Assembly (NCBI RefSeq): GCF_029962835.1
Contig: NC_080590.1
Coordinates: 60,820,001-60,884,000 of the forward strand
Length of the DNA stretch: 64,000 nucleotides
From: Magnolia sinica
Lineage: Eukaryota; Streptophyta; Magnoliopsida; Magnoliales; Magnoliaceae
Reading direction: 5' to 3'
Shown here piece after piece: positions 54,890 to 64,000 of this stretch; positions within the stretch are counted from its first letter, which is position 1, and every line of letters starts with the position of its first letter. The notes under the pieces are model-generated. The model did not search any database. It worked only from the letters and a program-made list of their open reading frames with translations, and was not told the origin of the DNA. The position numbers and the translations under genes were made by a program.

Positions 54890-55665
54890 GGGGCTGTTTG
54901 ATTTTCTAATTCCAACTGTAATTCAGCATGAATAAGTAATAAATTAATAATTATGTACTTTTGTAATTCTGGCTAGCTTCCCAAGGTGACGTTGACAGCA
55001 CCTCTTTAATAGCATTCTATCACGTAACCCAAGGAAAAACGTTAAAACTGTGGGGCCCACCGTGATGTATGTGTCTTATCTACACTGCTCAACCCTTTTG
55101 CCAGCTCATTTTAGGGCATGAGTTGAAAAATGAGGCAAATCCAAAGCTCAAGTGAACCACACCACAGGAAACAGTGGGAATTGAATGCCTACCGTTGAAA
55201 ACTTCTTGGGGGCCCTAGAAGTTTTGGATCAAGCTGATATTTTTGTTTTCCCTTTATCCATGACTGTGTGACCTTATGAACAGGTTGGATGACAAATAAA
55301 CATCAATGTGGGCCCTAGGAAGGAGACAACTTTCAACGGTGGACGTCTTTAGGACCACTATTTCTTGAGGTGTGGTCCACTTAAGATTTGGATGTACCTC
55401 AATTTTGGGCTCATGCCCTAAAATGTGCTGGTAAAACAGATAGACGGTGCAGATAAGTCACATACATCATGGTGGGGCCCACATTTAAATCAGTGCTACC
55501 AAGGTCCTTTCTAGACCCATTTCGAGGTGAAAAGCATTGCCCATTTCCATCTCTTGCAAACGGATGGAGGAAGTATTTTATTTTATTTGGAGCAAATGGG
55601 TGGAGGAAGTCATTATTACATATTTACCTTTATTTACCAAGGTAAATTGAAAATCAAACAGCCCC
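54890..55665. mobile_element. Tourist-like (PIF/Harbinger) MITE with nested foldback
   Basis: Terminal inverted repeat ggggctgtttgattttc / gaaaatcaaacagcccc, flanked by the 3-bp duplication TAA (54887-54889 and 55666-55668), the PIF/Harbinger signature. The interior contains a complete GGGCCCACC foldback element at 55046-55490, which seems to have inserted into it. Confidence 0.75.
55046..55490. mobile_element. GGGCCCACC-type foldback element, copy 8 (regular)
   Basis: Left tggggcccaccgtgatgtat; right atacatcatggtggggccca in mirror position. Paired blocks: aatgaggcaaatccaaagct with gatttggatgtacctc; ccacaccacaggaa with gaggtgtggtccac; accgttgaaaacttc with tttcaacggtgg. The arms of about 200 bp make almost the whole element a palindrome. 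Confidence 0.65.
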
Positions 55666-55699
55666 TAAAGAAAGTGCAATTACTGCCATTAAGGATGGT

Positions 55700-56220
55700 A
55701 ACAGCAAATTAGAGTATAAACCAAATCACTGTTAAATAGGTTGTACAAAGGTCCTAAAATTTTATGGAAGCCAAGTGCTTGCTTTGTTTCTGATTCTCTG
55801 AATGAATTCAGAGGAAGAACATCGGTAAATTTGAATTATATGATCAATCACATGGTCAAGTACATACACAATATACCTAAGAGCTCACACACAACGGCAC
55901 ATGAGAACAGGCATGCTTAACTTATCTGTGTACGAAAAATAAATTAAAAAATAAAAAAAAGGTAGTATAATTGTATGGAGACATAGGCCTCACTGGTTGT
56001 TCCAACTGTAATGCATCATTCACAATCACAAGCTCTACTAACAGATGGTTCAGCAGATTGAAATGACAGAGAATGTTATATCAGGAAAGTTGATTATTAC
56101 ATGAAGTTTGTCATGGGAGTGGTGTCTTCCCTATTTAGTTTTCAACTGAAATACATTTTCAGAGGAACCATGTAAACGCTAGATTGACCTTTCCAATGGA
56201 TAATATGCTCAATCACATGG
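55700..56220. other. intergenic, nothing recognised
   Basis: AT-rich, no supported gene. Confidence 0.3.
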
Positions 56221-56226
56221 TTATGA

Positions 56227-56227
<1 letters not shown>

Positions 56228-56291
<64 letters not shown>
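56228..56291. repeat. (CA)n microsatellite
   Basis: About 30 CA units with one interruption (aaac) near 56241. Confidence 0.9.
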
Positions 56292-56295
<4 letters not shown>

Positions 56296-56507
56296 ACAGG
56301 CATACTACGCGTGTTAGGATAAAACAAGGCAGTAGACTTACATGGATATTAGGCACACTGGTGGTTCCCTCCTGTAATTGTACTGCATCACCCACAAGCA
56401 AAAGCTCAAGCAACAGATGTTCAGCAGATTGAAATAACAGAATTGCATATGCCCATGAAGTCCATTATGGGAGCGATGTCTTCAATATTGAGTTTTCAAC
56501 TGAAAAT

Positions 56508-56735
56508 GTGTTTGCAGTAACTGACTATTGGTAATGCTACACCGACCTTTCCAACGGCATGAATGTGTTTGCAGTAGCTGACTATTGGTAATGCTATACT
56601 GACCTTTCCAATGGCATGAATGTGTTTGCAGCAACTGACTATTGGTAACGCTACACTGACCTTTCCAACGGCATGAATGTGTTTGCAGTAACTGACTATT
56701 GGTAACGCTACACTGACCTTTCCAATGGCATGAAT
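56508..56735. repeat. minisatellite, four 57-bp units
   Basis: Units start at 56508, 56565, 56622 and 56679 with gtgtttgcagyaactgact, then attggtaaygctacactgac and ctttccaayggcatgaat. 57 bp is a multiple of three, so the minus frame 56745-56482 stays open with a 19-residue repeat (HSCRWKGQCSVTNSQLLQT). A diverged part-unit (acctttccaatgg) is at about 56188. Confidence 0.92.
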
Positions 56736-56739
56736 GGTG

Positions 56740-57646
56740 GAGCAACTAAGTCATTATCAAAAATAATATGCTCTGCAGAAGCATGGACGGGAACAACACA
56801 TGGCCTGTCCTGATCTAGTTATCATCTCAGAAATATCACATGCATGGCCCCCTCCAGATGAGACAATCCACACTAGAAACAAACCTTGGCAAGTTCTATA
56901 GATACTCAGAATTACACTGAACTGCATCCATACCTGCAGCTTGCAAGTTAGACACTAAGGCACAACATCTGGAGATTTAGTGATCACCACAGCTATGTGG
57001 CATAAGGAATTGTCAGCAAAAGCAGAGAAATCCAGTTCAACAGCAGCAACTTCACCTTTTATTTTATGAAGTGTACCCTCATTCGAAGTATGAAGAAGAT
57101 CCTACTCAATCGAAGTCACGGCAGATTTATTTGTCACAGGTGAACCATGCTGAACAACTGAAGCCACATGCACTGGATTTCAGTGACTCATAGTTACAAT
57201 GAACATTACCACTCCCACCAGAAATCTGTTGCTGAGCCCCCAGGGGATCAGTAGTAATCTCAGCAATAGCAGTGTACAGAAACCTTGCCAAAAGCATGGT
57301 CATTCAGCTCAACTCATCTACTCCCAACACCTATCTCATACATATCTGGAACAGTTCCTCTCTTGTGAGGGTTACATTCAGCAGGGAAAAGCACAAGAGA
57401 TTCTTTTAGCACCTCATTCGCGTTGTGAGAAACCGCACTAGAATCAGAGAGGAGACATATCAGAAGAAGAGCCAAGAGACTTGACCAGCAACTCAAAACT
57501 CGACTCAGAAGCTGCTTTTAAAGATTCACCAACCACTGCCTCGAAAGTACAGCATACCGAATCACTGCCCAAATCACGAGAATTATGTTTGACAGCAGGA
57601 AAATCATTGTTTACTTAAACAGTAGCATGCACTGCTCCACTAAAAC
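56740..57646 (-). other. probable 3' flank / 3' UTR of the IDM1-like gene
   Basis: Downstream of the stop at 57647 on the minus strand. Some phrases (Ser/Glu-rich frames around 57440-57600) resemble the composition of the last exon and may be decayed former coding sequence. No supported gene. Confidence 0.3.
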
Positions 57647-58491
57647 TCAAGTTGTTCCATCAGAAGAACAAATGAGAGATTTGTGGGCCACATCCAGCAT
57701 ATCAGGATGAGTTGTATCATCAGTAGGAAGGGAAAGGGCTGAAGCAGAAGCAGAAGCAGAAGCAGAAGCAGCCTCAGAGACCTTTTGCACCAACTCGAGC
57801 TGATCTTGCAAAATCTCACCAGAAGCTTGAAATTTATATGCAGAAGCAGCATCGAGGAATTGAGTAGTATCTGGACTAATTTTATGATGCACGGCTCTCT
57901 CACCAGAAGCTTGAAATTTATATGCAGGAGCAGCATCCTGGAATTGAGTAGTATGTGGACTAATTTTATGATGCAAGGCTCTCTCACCAGAAGCTTGAAA
58001 GTTCTCAGAAGCATCATCCAGGGAGCAAGTGACAATTTCAGCAGTGGTGTGCCAAGATCCTTCACCTAAACCATAGCCATTAGGCAAGGCAGCATCTTCA
58101 ACTTTTCCCTCATCAGTATCATGTACCATGCTCTTACCAGAGACGAGAGATTGATTTTCCCCATCAGGGCTACCATGATAAACATCATCAGTCTGAAGGA
58201 GAAAAGCCACATCAGGAGCAGACTCTGGAGACTTTTCCTGTGGCTTGGATGTAGAGCATACAGTTCCATCAGCTTGAAGATTAGATTCAGGAGCTTCATG
58301 AGTATTAACTGGGGAATCATGACAAGCACGAAGACTAGGTGCGTCAACAGCAGCAGCTCTGTCTTCTAGATCATTCAACTGATTGGGAATATCACCATCA
58401 CAAGCATGAACGTCAAGCCCTGTAAAAGAAGCCACACTTGCCACCTCAGGTGCATCACGATTATTGTTTTTTAGTTGAATGGTCTCCACAG
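57647..58491 (-). CDS. IDM1-like PHD/GNAT protein, last exon (C-terminal tail)
   Basis: Acceptor AG at 58493-58492 (ctgttag|ctgtgg) continues the frame of the exon before. It encodes about 281 residues to the stop at 57647: an acidic, Ser/Thr/Asp-rich, poorly conserved tail beginning VETIQLKNNN. It contains a 28-residue tandem repeat (84 bp; FQASGERALHHKISPHTTQF and following, two and a half copies, about 57814-58000) and an (SA)n run near 57745. No catalytic domain. Low complexity suggests a disordered regulatory tail. Frame is intact. Confidence 0.7.
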
Positions 58492-58592
58492 CTAACAGAC
58501 ACAGCCACACCAAAAAATTAAAAATAAAAATAAAGACAGGTAGTAATGATGAGAATTGATGAAATTATAATAAATATAATATGGGATATTAC

Positions 58593-58806
58593 CTGCACTA
58601 GCAGTCGTATTTCCTTTGGTGAAATCATGCTTTAGCAAAGCTTTCTGTAACATATCCGTACTTGGGAATACCACCAGATTCATAGACCTCAATTCTTGCC
58701 TGTGTGATTCCTTGAGAGGCTTAAAGTCAAAAACTGTAGTCCATGTATGCATGAGTTCTGAAATAGCTGGTATGATCAGTTTCTCAACATTGAGGGAGCA
58801 GAGTGC
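58593..58806 (-). CDS. IDM1-like PHD/GNAT protein, exon for the GNAT C-terminal part
   Basis: Acceptor cag at 58809-58807, donor GT at 58592-58591 (gcag|gtaata). Translates to [50 protein letters not shown]. This is the end of the acetyltransferase (GNAT) fold in plant PHD-finger/GNAT proteins related to INCREASED DNA METHYLATION 1, histone acetyltransferases that promote active DNA demethylation. It joins in frame to 62065-61966 upstream and to the last exon downstream (phase 1). Confidence 0.85.
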
Positions 58807-59013
58807 CTGCAAATAGGATCAATGCAACAATTATTGTCAAAAGGAGAAAAAAAACAAATCTAGAAAGATGAAGAAGAAAGTGCAAATGTATCTCTACCAT
58901 TCAGCAAACTATAACATGAATGGAAGAAACAGAAGCATAAATTGACCAAACAAGGACAATCATCACATCTCAAGCATTCATTAAATCATTAATTGTAGAC
59001 TGCATATCAGACC

Positions 59014-59290
59014 CATGAAATCATCATCATCATAATCTAAGCATTATCCCATCTAATTGTTGTCTACTTCATGATTCCGATTCTGGCATTCCACTCTATC
59101 AAGGGCCATAACTTCGATTAGACCATAGGTCATCAATTTCTTTCTTACTACCTCCACCCACGTCAGGCCTTCCCCTTGCCCTTTTAGAGCCTTCAACTTG
59201 TACCAACTCCAAGTAGCAGAATTCTTGGTCTCCATTTAACATGACCAAACAATCTGCCCAACTCATTGAAGGAATGCCTTTGGAGAGAAA
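59014..59290 (-). pseudogene. RTE-type LINE 3' end in the IDM1-like intron
   Basis: Minus-strand frames give GRLFGHVKW, KRARGRP, LTWVEVVRKKLMTYGLIEVM and ALDRVECQNRNHEVDNN, the conserved RTE C-terminus. It is followed by caattagatgggataatgc and a (TGA)n tail at about 59014-59035. Same family as 13224-13612, frame broken. Confidence 0.7.
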
Positions 59291-59340
59291 AACCAACATA
59301 GATCACTCCTGTATATCAAAATAGATTTGTTTTTTGTTTG

Positions 59341-59387
59341 TTTGTCTTTTTTTTTTTTTTTTTTAGGGGGGTGGGGGTTGGGGGGGA
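59341..59387 (+). repeat. poly-T then G-rich tract
   Basis: T-run followed by ggggggtgggggttgggggg; enough G runs for a possible G-quadruplex on the plus (non-template for the minus-strand gene) strand. Confidence 0.6.
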
Positions 59388-59989
59388 TCCCAAATGTGTT
59401 CTGATCTTGGAATCTAGCAAACCAAACACATCTCCATTCCATCGATCAGTTTGATAGGATGGCCGTGGTGTTCTGATCTCAGAGCTATTCAACAAGATCA
59501 TCTGCAGGACGGGGCCTGACTCCATGACCCCAGACGTGAAAGAATCGCTGACGAAGAATCTCCCAAACAGTAAGATCGTCATGGGAAGGGCTAAACACGG
59601 AATCTATGATGGAAAACACATCAAAACAGGATAGAGCAACAGAATCAGAATCAGAAAATGTATATAGAAGAGAATCCGAGAGAAAAGATCAGATTGAAAT
59701 GTACTGACCTGGAAATCTAGGGTTGATGGGCTCAAGCCGAGCACAGGCCTATGTTGAACAATGCAGGCCAGGCTTGGACAGAGCTTGGCCTAGCCCTAAC
59801 CCTGCTGTTGACACCCTAGTAATGGGCTCTAATTTATCAAATCATGTTTGATTTATAATTATAGCCCATTTGAAAGAAAGGTCCGATACATCATCATATA
59901 CATGTTCCAAATACAAAGAAATGATAGATTCTTGAGTATCTCATTGTTTCCCTTCTTTTGATACATTTACTTAATTCCTTGGCTTTAAA

Positions 59990-60112
59990 AAATCAATTGA
60001 TACAAGCCGACATTGTTTGATACAGGCCAATACCAATACGTGATGCCCGTATCGTATTGTTTTTTCAACCAGGCTGATATGCCCCCAATACCGCTATCCA
60101 AAACCATGTCCT
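59990..60112. repeat. GATACGG-word MITE fragment
   Basis: gatacaagccgac, gatacaggccaataccaat, gatgcccgtatcgtattg and ccaataccgctatcc are short words with both orientations mixed, ending ccaaaaccatg. Looks like a further micro-repeat MITE family; ends not established. Confidence 0.35.
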
Positions 60113-60114
60113 TA

Positions 60115-61205
60115 AACCTCCTACGAAGTGCACTAAAGCACAACTCTACAAGGATGTTCTTCTTCTTCTACTTTCTTTTTTTTCAGTCCCAGTAAAGGGG
60201 AGGGGAGGAGGTGGAGTTCAGCAGACCCTTTCTTTCTTTTTCTTTTTCTTTTTGAATGGTAGCAGACTATCAATTCATTCTTGCAATCTTACAGCATCGT
60301 TTCAACTTCAACAGAATCACCACCTTCTAGCCCTAATGCTATCCAAAAAAAATCCCGCCTCTGGCAGCTCACACATATCCACTTGCAAGGAACTATAAGA
60401 TATGGGTAGAGAAGCGACGAGAGATGCAAACCATTCAAGCCATCAATGAAATATAAGATATGGGTAAAGAAATATAACATATTCAAACTTTTTTTTTTAT
60501 ATAGTTCACAAAAGTACTTTTAAATCATATTGGCTGTCATATATTTGGTTCTTGAGCCAAACTTTGGACAATATGTATTCATTTCACAGTTGTATTAAAC
60601 CAGATCTCCTGACCAAGCAAACAAATTTTTTTTTTTTTTTGAAGGGTGACCAAGCAAACTTTGTTGAATTTAGGAGTAGGGAATTTTGCACAATCCAAAC
60701 CAATGAACTCATAACCAGTGAAGAGAGATCAATATAATCAGCACACAGGATGATCCAGTGAATCTGATAGCTATGTGTGAGATGCCCCTATCGATTGTTG
60801 AATGCTCTGGCCAGATGCAGTTCCAAAAGCTGGTTTCAATAGGTAGATTGAAGCAGCGTCTGACCACAGTGACCATACCCTTCAAGCAACCAGATGTAGT
60901 GAAAGGCTGCAGAGTCCCTTTCCTCAATCCAGGTAAGGGACATAATTTACTAACAATGGATAACTGAAAGTTATAGTAGATTAGTAAAACAAATACATAG
61001 ACCAATAACTTTTGAATTTACTTGGGGACATGAAGCTATCAAGCTTGAAAATAATAAAATGGAGGTCCAGGATAGGTGAATAGCTGAAATTAGAAGAGCA
61101 ACAAACAGGTGGAGAGCAGACTGAATATACTTTACTGTTAAGCCAGGCAGAGAATCTGGAGATAGGCAAATGGAAGGATGTAAAACCAATAAGAACCAGC
61201 CAAGA
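60115..61205. other. intronic sequence, nothing else recognised
   Basis: Within the intron of the IDM1-like gene. T-rich tracts and short open frames only; 60758-60967 (plus) has no domain. Confidence 0.3.
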
Positions 61206-61209
61206 AAAC

Positions 61210-61782
61210 CAGTGTTTTAAATAGCTACGCTATGTAGCGTGTAGCTTATGCTATGTAGCGTAGCTTAGCCTTAACGTTACATAGCTCATGAAAATAGCTT
61301 AAGTCGCATAATTTGTCTACGCTATATGGTAATTTGCATACGCTTCACGCTTCATAGACTATGCTATATGCTACATAGCTCACATTACAAGTTATTTTTC
61401 ACTACAACCTTAATTAAAATCAAGTAATGTTTTCAATGATTTTGTTACGTTTCTCAATTTTCAATAAAAATTAGTTAATCTTTTCAATGCTTTTAGTAAA
61501 ATAATATAAGTAACAATATCAAATCAGTTTTGTTGCTCTTTCTTTACCTTTATACTTAATCATTGCCCTTTCCTATTAATTTATGTTGCGTTGAATTGCA
61601 CCACATATCATGATTTTTTTTTGTTGAAATTCACTATTAATCAGCCTAATTTGGTGCACAACATCATGAATTCGGTGCAACCAAGGACAACCTTGATTAA
61701 AAGTATGGTAGTGTGTAGCTTACGCTACAAGCTTCAGAGGGGTGAATGCTACGCTACACGCTATTCACTATTTAAAACACGG
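61210..61782. mobile_element. hAT-like MITE, GTAGC-word family, copy 2
   Basis: Ends: left cagtgttttaaatagc, right ctatttaaaacacgg. Flanks aagaaaac (61202-61209) and aagaaaat (61783-61790) match 7 of 8. Arms: gctacgctatgtagcgtg and tagcttatgctatgtagc on the left; gtgtagcttacgctac and gctacgctacacgc on the right. It lies inside the IDM1-like intron. Confidence 0.75.
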
Positions 61783-61965
61783 AAGAAAATAACTACACAA
61801 TCTTAAATCTGCTCACAGTGAGTTTATTAAGATAAATTGGAAGTTCAGCAGAAGTTTTAAACATACTTAAACAGCGATAGGACCTTGACATGAAAAAAAA
61901 AAAAACACTTATTCAAAGTAATCATCAATAAATAATAATAATAATAATAACTCTATACAATTTAC

Positions 61966-62065
61966 CGATTCTATTGCATTGAGAAGTCGACGGCACATCC
62001 CTTGACGCCTATACATATGACGCGTCCCAATGAACGGCATCTCTGCAAGCCTGGTTCCATGGATC
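61966..62065 (-). CDS. IDM1-like PHD/GNAT protein, exon with the acetyl-CoA-binding motif
   Basis: Acceptor aatag at 62070-62066, donor GT at 61965-61964 (aatcg|gtaaat). It encodes [20 protein letters not shown] and [13 protein letters not shown]. The RRQGMCR stretch is the acetyl-CoA-binding R/Q-x-x-G-x-G/C loop of GNAT enzymes. It joins directly to [10 protein letters not shown] in the next exon (phase 0). The preceding exons (PHD finger, Tify-like/Agenet regions in relatives) were not found to the right of here in the window, so the gene is partial. The 3.2-kb intron to 58806 is full of repeats. Confidence 0.85.
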
Positions 62066-62242
62066 CTATTTACAAAGGGTAACCATCAAAAAGTCATGGA
62101 AGTGTTAAATTTGGTTAAGATAAAAGGAGCAGATTGTACATTTCCAGATCTGACAGCACGGCATAGAAGAGGATCTGGAGTAACAGTAATAAACAGAACT
62201 ATTGTCTCAAAGGAGGCATAATGCAAGGTATCGAGCACTGCA

Positions 62243-62272
<30 letters not shown>
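62243..62272. repeat. (TA)n microsatellite
   Basis: About 15 TA units at the left edge of the GTAGC-word element. Confidence 0.9.
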
Positions 62273-62273
<1 letters not shown>

Positions 62274-62276
<3 letters not shown>

Positions 62277-63090
62277 GCGCTCGTAGCATACCAAATAGCG
62301 TAACTACGCTGCGTTTTTTTTTTTTTTTTTAAAGCACTGTTTATAACAAAGAAAAAAAAAAAAAAAAAAACAATCGAACAGGGTATTCGAAACCCCTTGG
62401 AAACCTAAGCCAAACGCAACTTCCTCTCCCCCTCTTCAATTTTGCGATCCAAAAGCCCATCAAAGGGGCTTCTTTGGCTGATTGTTGGAGACTACAAGGA
62501 GGTCCATTTGGTGCAGTTTCATGATCATTGGAGAAGAAGTGACGGAGAAATCAGATTTCCCCAATTCCGGTTCCGGTCGGCTGTGGAGCTTCAAATTTTA
62601 GAGTTTTCATTAATTGAATCTCATATTGAGACAACAATAGGTACGCTCGTTCTTCTTCTTTTTTCTTTTTCTTTTTTTGAATTTTTTTCGATGTACAATG
62701 AAAATAACTTGTTATTTTGAGTTTTTTTTTTCTCATTTTTTCCTTTTTAAAATGCCGGTTACTATGTGTTTTTTCGTTCTTTATCATTTTTTTCATATCT
62801 TTTTCAATCTCTCTATGGATATGGATTGTTTTTTGTGGTATGGCCCACATGGGGCCCATTGAGGTGTGTGAAGGGGTGGATTTGCATTGTTTTCCCATGT
62901 GCATTTCTGAGGAATGTGACATTTGTAATGTACTTGATGCTCTTAACTGTGGGATTTTTATTTTGAAGAATGTGACATATATATTTGCTTTTTTCTTACT
63001 ATTTATCATATATATTTTTTTAAAATAAAAAAATAAAAAATAGAAGTATCGTGTAGCTTACGCTACACGCTACTGCTATTTAAAACACTG
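62274..63090. mobile_element. GTAGC-word element with a UTR-like interior (candidate)
   Basis: Left arm (gtagcgctcgtagcatacc, gtaactacgctgcg) lacks the first about 16 bases of the family end. Right arm: gtgtagcttacgctacacgc, then tactgctatttaaaacactg. Both sides border (TA)n tracts. Between the arms are poly-T/poly-A tracts and a unique stretch (62373-62645) that looks like a gene leader with an AG|GT donor (acaatag|gtacgctcg). A GGGCCCACC-like fragment is at about 62838-62875. Confidence 0.45.
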
Positions 63091-63112
63091 GTATATATAT
63101 ATATATATATAT

Positions 63113-63660
63113 GGGAAAAGGTACCATGCGCTCGACCTCACGAGTCCGTCCCGTGAGGTCGAGCTGTGTGGGCCCCACCGTGATGCAGTTCGAACATCTA
63201 CCCCATCAGTTAGATGCACCATTCCATCGTGGGCCTAGGTCTCAAAAATCAAGTCAATCCGTGACTTGTGTGGGCCACACCACATACAGAAGTGGGGAGG
63301 GGCCATGCACCATTAAAACATTCATAATCATTTTTTGGGCCCACCGAGATGTGGTTTGCAAATCCAGCCCATCCATTATGTGTGTCCCACTTGGATAAGG
63401 GTTTAGATCAAGTTTCAGCAGCATTCAAAACTCAAGTGGGCCCCACCAAGTGCTTTTATATGTTTTAACGGTGTCTTCACATGATTTTAGATGGTATGGC
63501 CCACCTGAGTTCCGTATACGGCTGATTTTTGGCATATCCCATAATTTAGAGGGGACCCATCAAATGCACGGTGTTGATGGTTGACACGCATCACGGTGGG
63601 GCCCACACGCTCGACCTCACGGGAGCTTATCGTGAGGTCGAGCGCATAGTACCTTTTCCC
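63113..63660. mobile_element. MITE with terminal hairpins, inserted in (TA)n
   Basis: Inverted ends: left gggaaaaggtaccatgcgct, right agcgcatagtaccttttccc. Just inside each end is a further hairpin: ctcgacctcacg...cgtgaggtcgag at 63131-63164 and at 63609-63642. The interior has paired GGGCCCACC-like blocks (ggccccaccgtgatgcag; gcatcacggtggggccca). It is bordered on both sides by (TA)n (63092-63112, 63661-63681), consistent with insertion in TA repeats. A relative is at 49735-50185. Confidence 0.8.
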
Positions 63661-63684
63661 TATATATATATATATATATATAAA

Positions 63685-63955
63685 AGACAAACAGAACTTA
63701 AGGAGAAAGAAAAAAGTAGGGATTCATCAGGTAACATAATAATTTCTCAACTAAAATAAGACAGTTGGGGAAAAGGAAAGCATATGGGAAACATGATTGC
63801 TAAACACAAGAACTATTGACTGAAGGGAAACATCATGCAAGACCACTGCATCGAAAAAAAGAAGACAAATAGCGACTAAGGAGAAAAAGAGTAAGTAGGC
63901 ATTCATTAGGTAAAAAGACAGTTGGAGAAAGGAAAGCGTATGGGAAACATGATAC
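63685..63955. repeat. imperfect direct repeats
   Basis: Phrases acttaaggagaaagaaaaaa, gattcatcaggta, gacagttgggg and catatgggaaacatgat at 63697-63797 recur as gactaaggagaaaaagag, cattcattaggta, gacagttggag and cgtatgggaaacatgat at 63874-63951. No coding meaning found. Confidence 0.7.
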
Positions 63956-64000
63956 TGAGGGAAGAATTCATAAATAACCAGTTCCACAGATGATAAACAC

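Noticed and set aside
56228..56735. CRISPR-like array from the regular 57-bp repeats
   Set aside because: Units are contiguous with no unique spacers, and the genome is a plant's; it is a minisatellite.
57785..58369. Plus-strand frames opposite the IDM1-like last exon, and the minus +1 frames at 57640-58347
   Set aside because: Shadows of the real exon; they repeat because the exon contains an in-frame 84-bp tandem repeat.
62086..62289. Minus-strand ORF as the next upstream exon of the IDM1-like gene
   Set aside because: It includes a (TA)n tract and the intron before the GNAT exon; its sequence does not match the expected preceding GNAT residues.

Overview
This is a stretch of nuclear genome from a flowering plant. 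Evidence: spliced genes with GT/AG introns, plant-type XS-domain and PHD/GNAT gene fragments, Ty1-copia and Ty3-gypsy elements, RTE and L1 LINEs, plant SINEs and dozens of MITEs. The many palindromic repeats built on GGGCCCACC-type arms remind me of magnoliid genomes (Liriodendron/Cinnamomum kind). That taxon guess comes from memory and was not tested.

Layout. 1-16.5 kb is non-coding and repeat-filled, probably the last long intron of an XS-domain gene whose terminal exon is at 16533-16888 (+). Inside it are a hAT-like element that captured a PPR-gene fragment (2818-3454), a cluster of foldback GGGCCCACC elements (3.7-8.3 kb), micro-repeat hAT MITEs (9767-10294, 11082-11333, 15312-15502) and decayed RTE and L1 LINEs (11.7-15.6 kb). 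16.9-24.3 kb is intergenic, with small tandem repeats and LTR-like debris.

24327-45185 is one Ty3-gypsy Tat-lineage retrotransposon on the minus strand (LTRs 24327-25124 and 44391-45185, TSD ATGCA). It is split in its RT gene by a Ty1-copia element on the plus strand, 31210-41761 (LTRs 31210-33026 and 39969-41761, TSD TATAT). Each carries an extra gene. The gypsy has an antisense gene with its own G-box, TATA box and two small introns (25.36-27.9 kb). The copia has a third ORF after pol (38.3-39.5 kb) that resembles a plant 'putative transposon protein' domain plus a coiled coil. Both pol genes are broken.

45.2-57 kb is intergenic: a chromovirus-like gag leader hit by a SINE (45658-45812, 14-bp TSD), hAT-like elements with 8-bp TSDs (48238-48933, 52582-52849, 53774-54721), a Tourist-like MITE (54890-55665), tandem duplications and microsatellites.

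57.6-62.1 kb (minus) holds the last three recognisable exons of an IDM1-like PHD-finger/GNAT chromatin gene (61966-62065, 58593-58806, 57647-58491); its 5' part lies off the right edge or was not recognised. Its introns contain an RTE LINE end and micro-repeat MITEs. 62.2-64 kb has MITEs set in (TA)n tracts, including one with terminal hairpins (63113-63660).

The most interesting signals are the two auxiliary genes riding on nested retrotransposons of different superfamilies, the CGACYAGTCG-type motif cluster that sits upstream of the copia TATA box and again before its third ORF, and several hAT-like families whose arms are each saturated with a different 5-7 base word.
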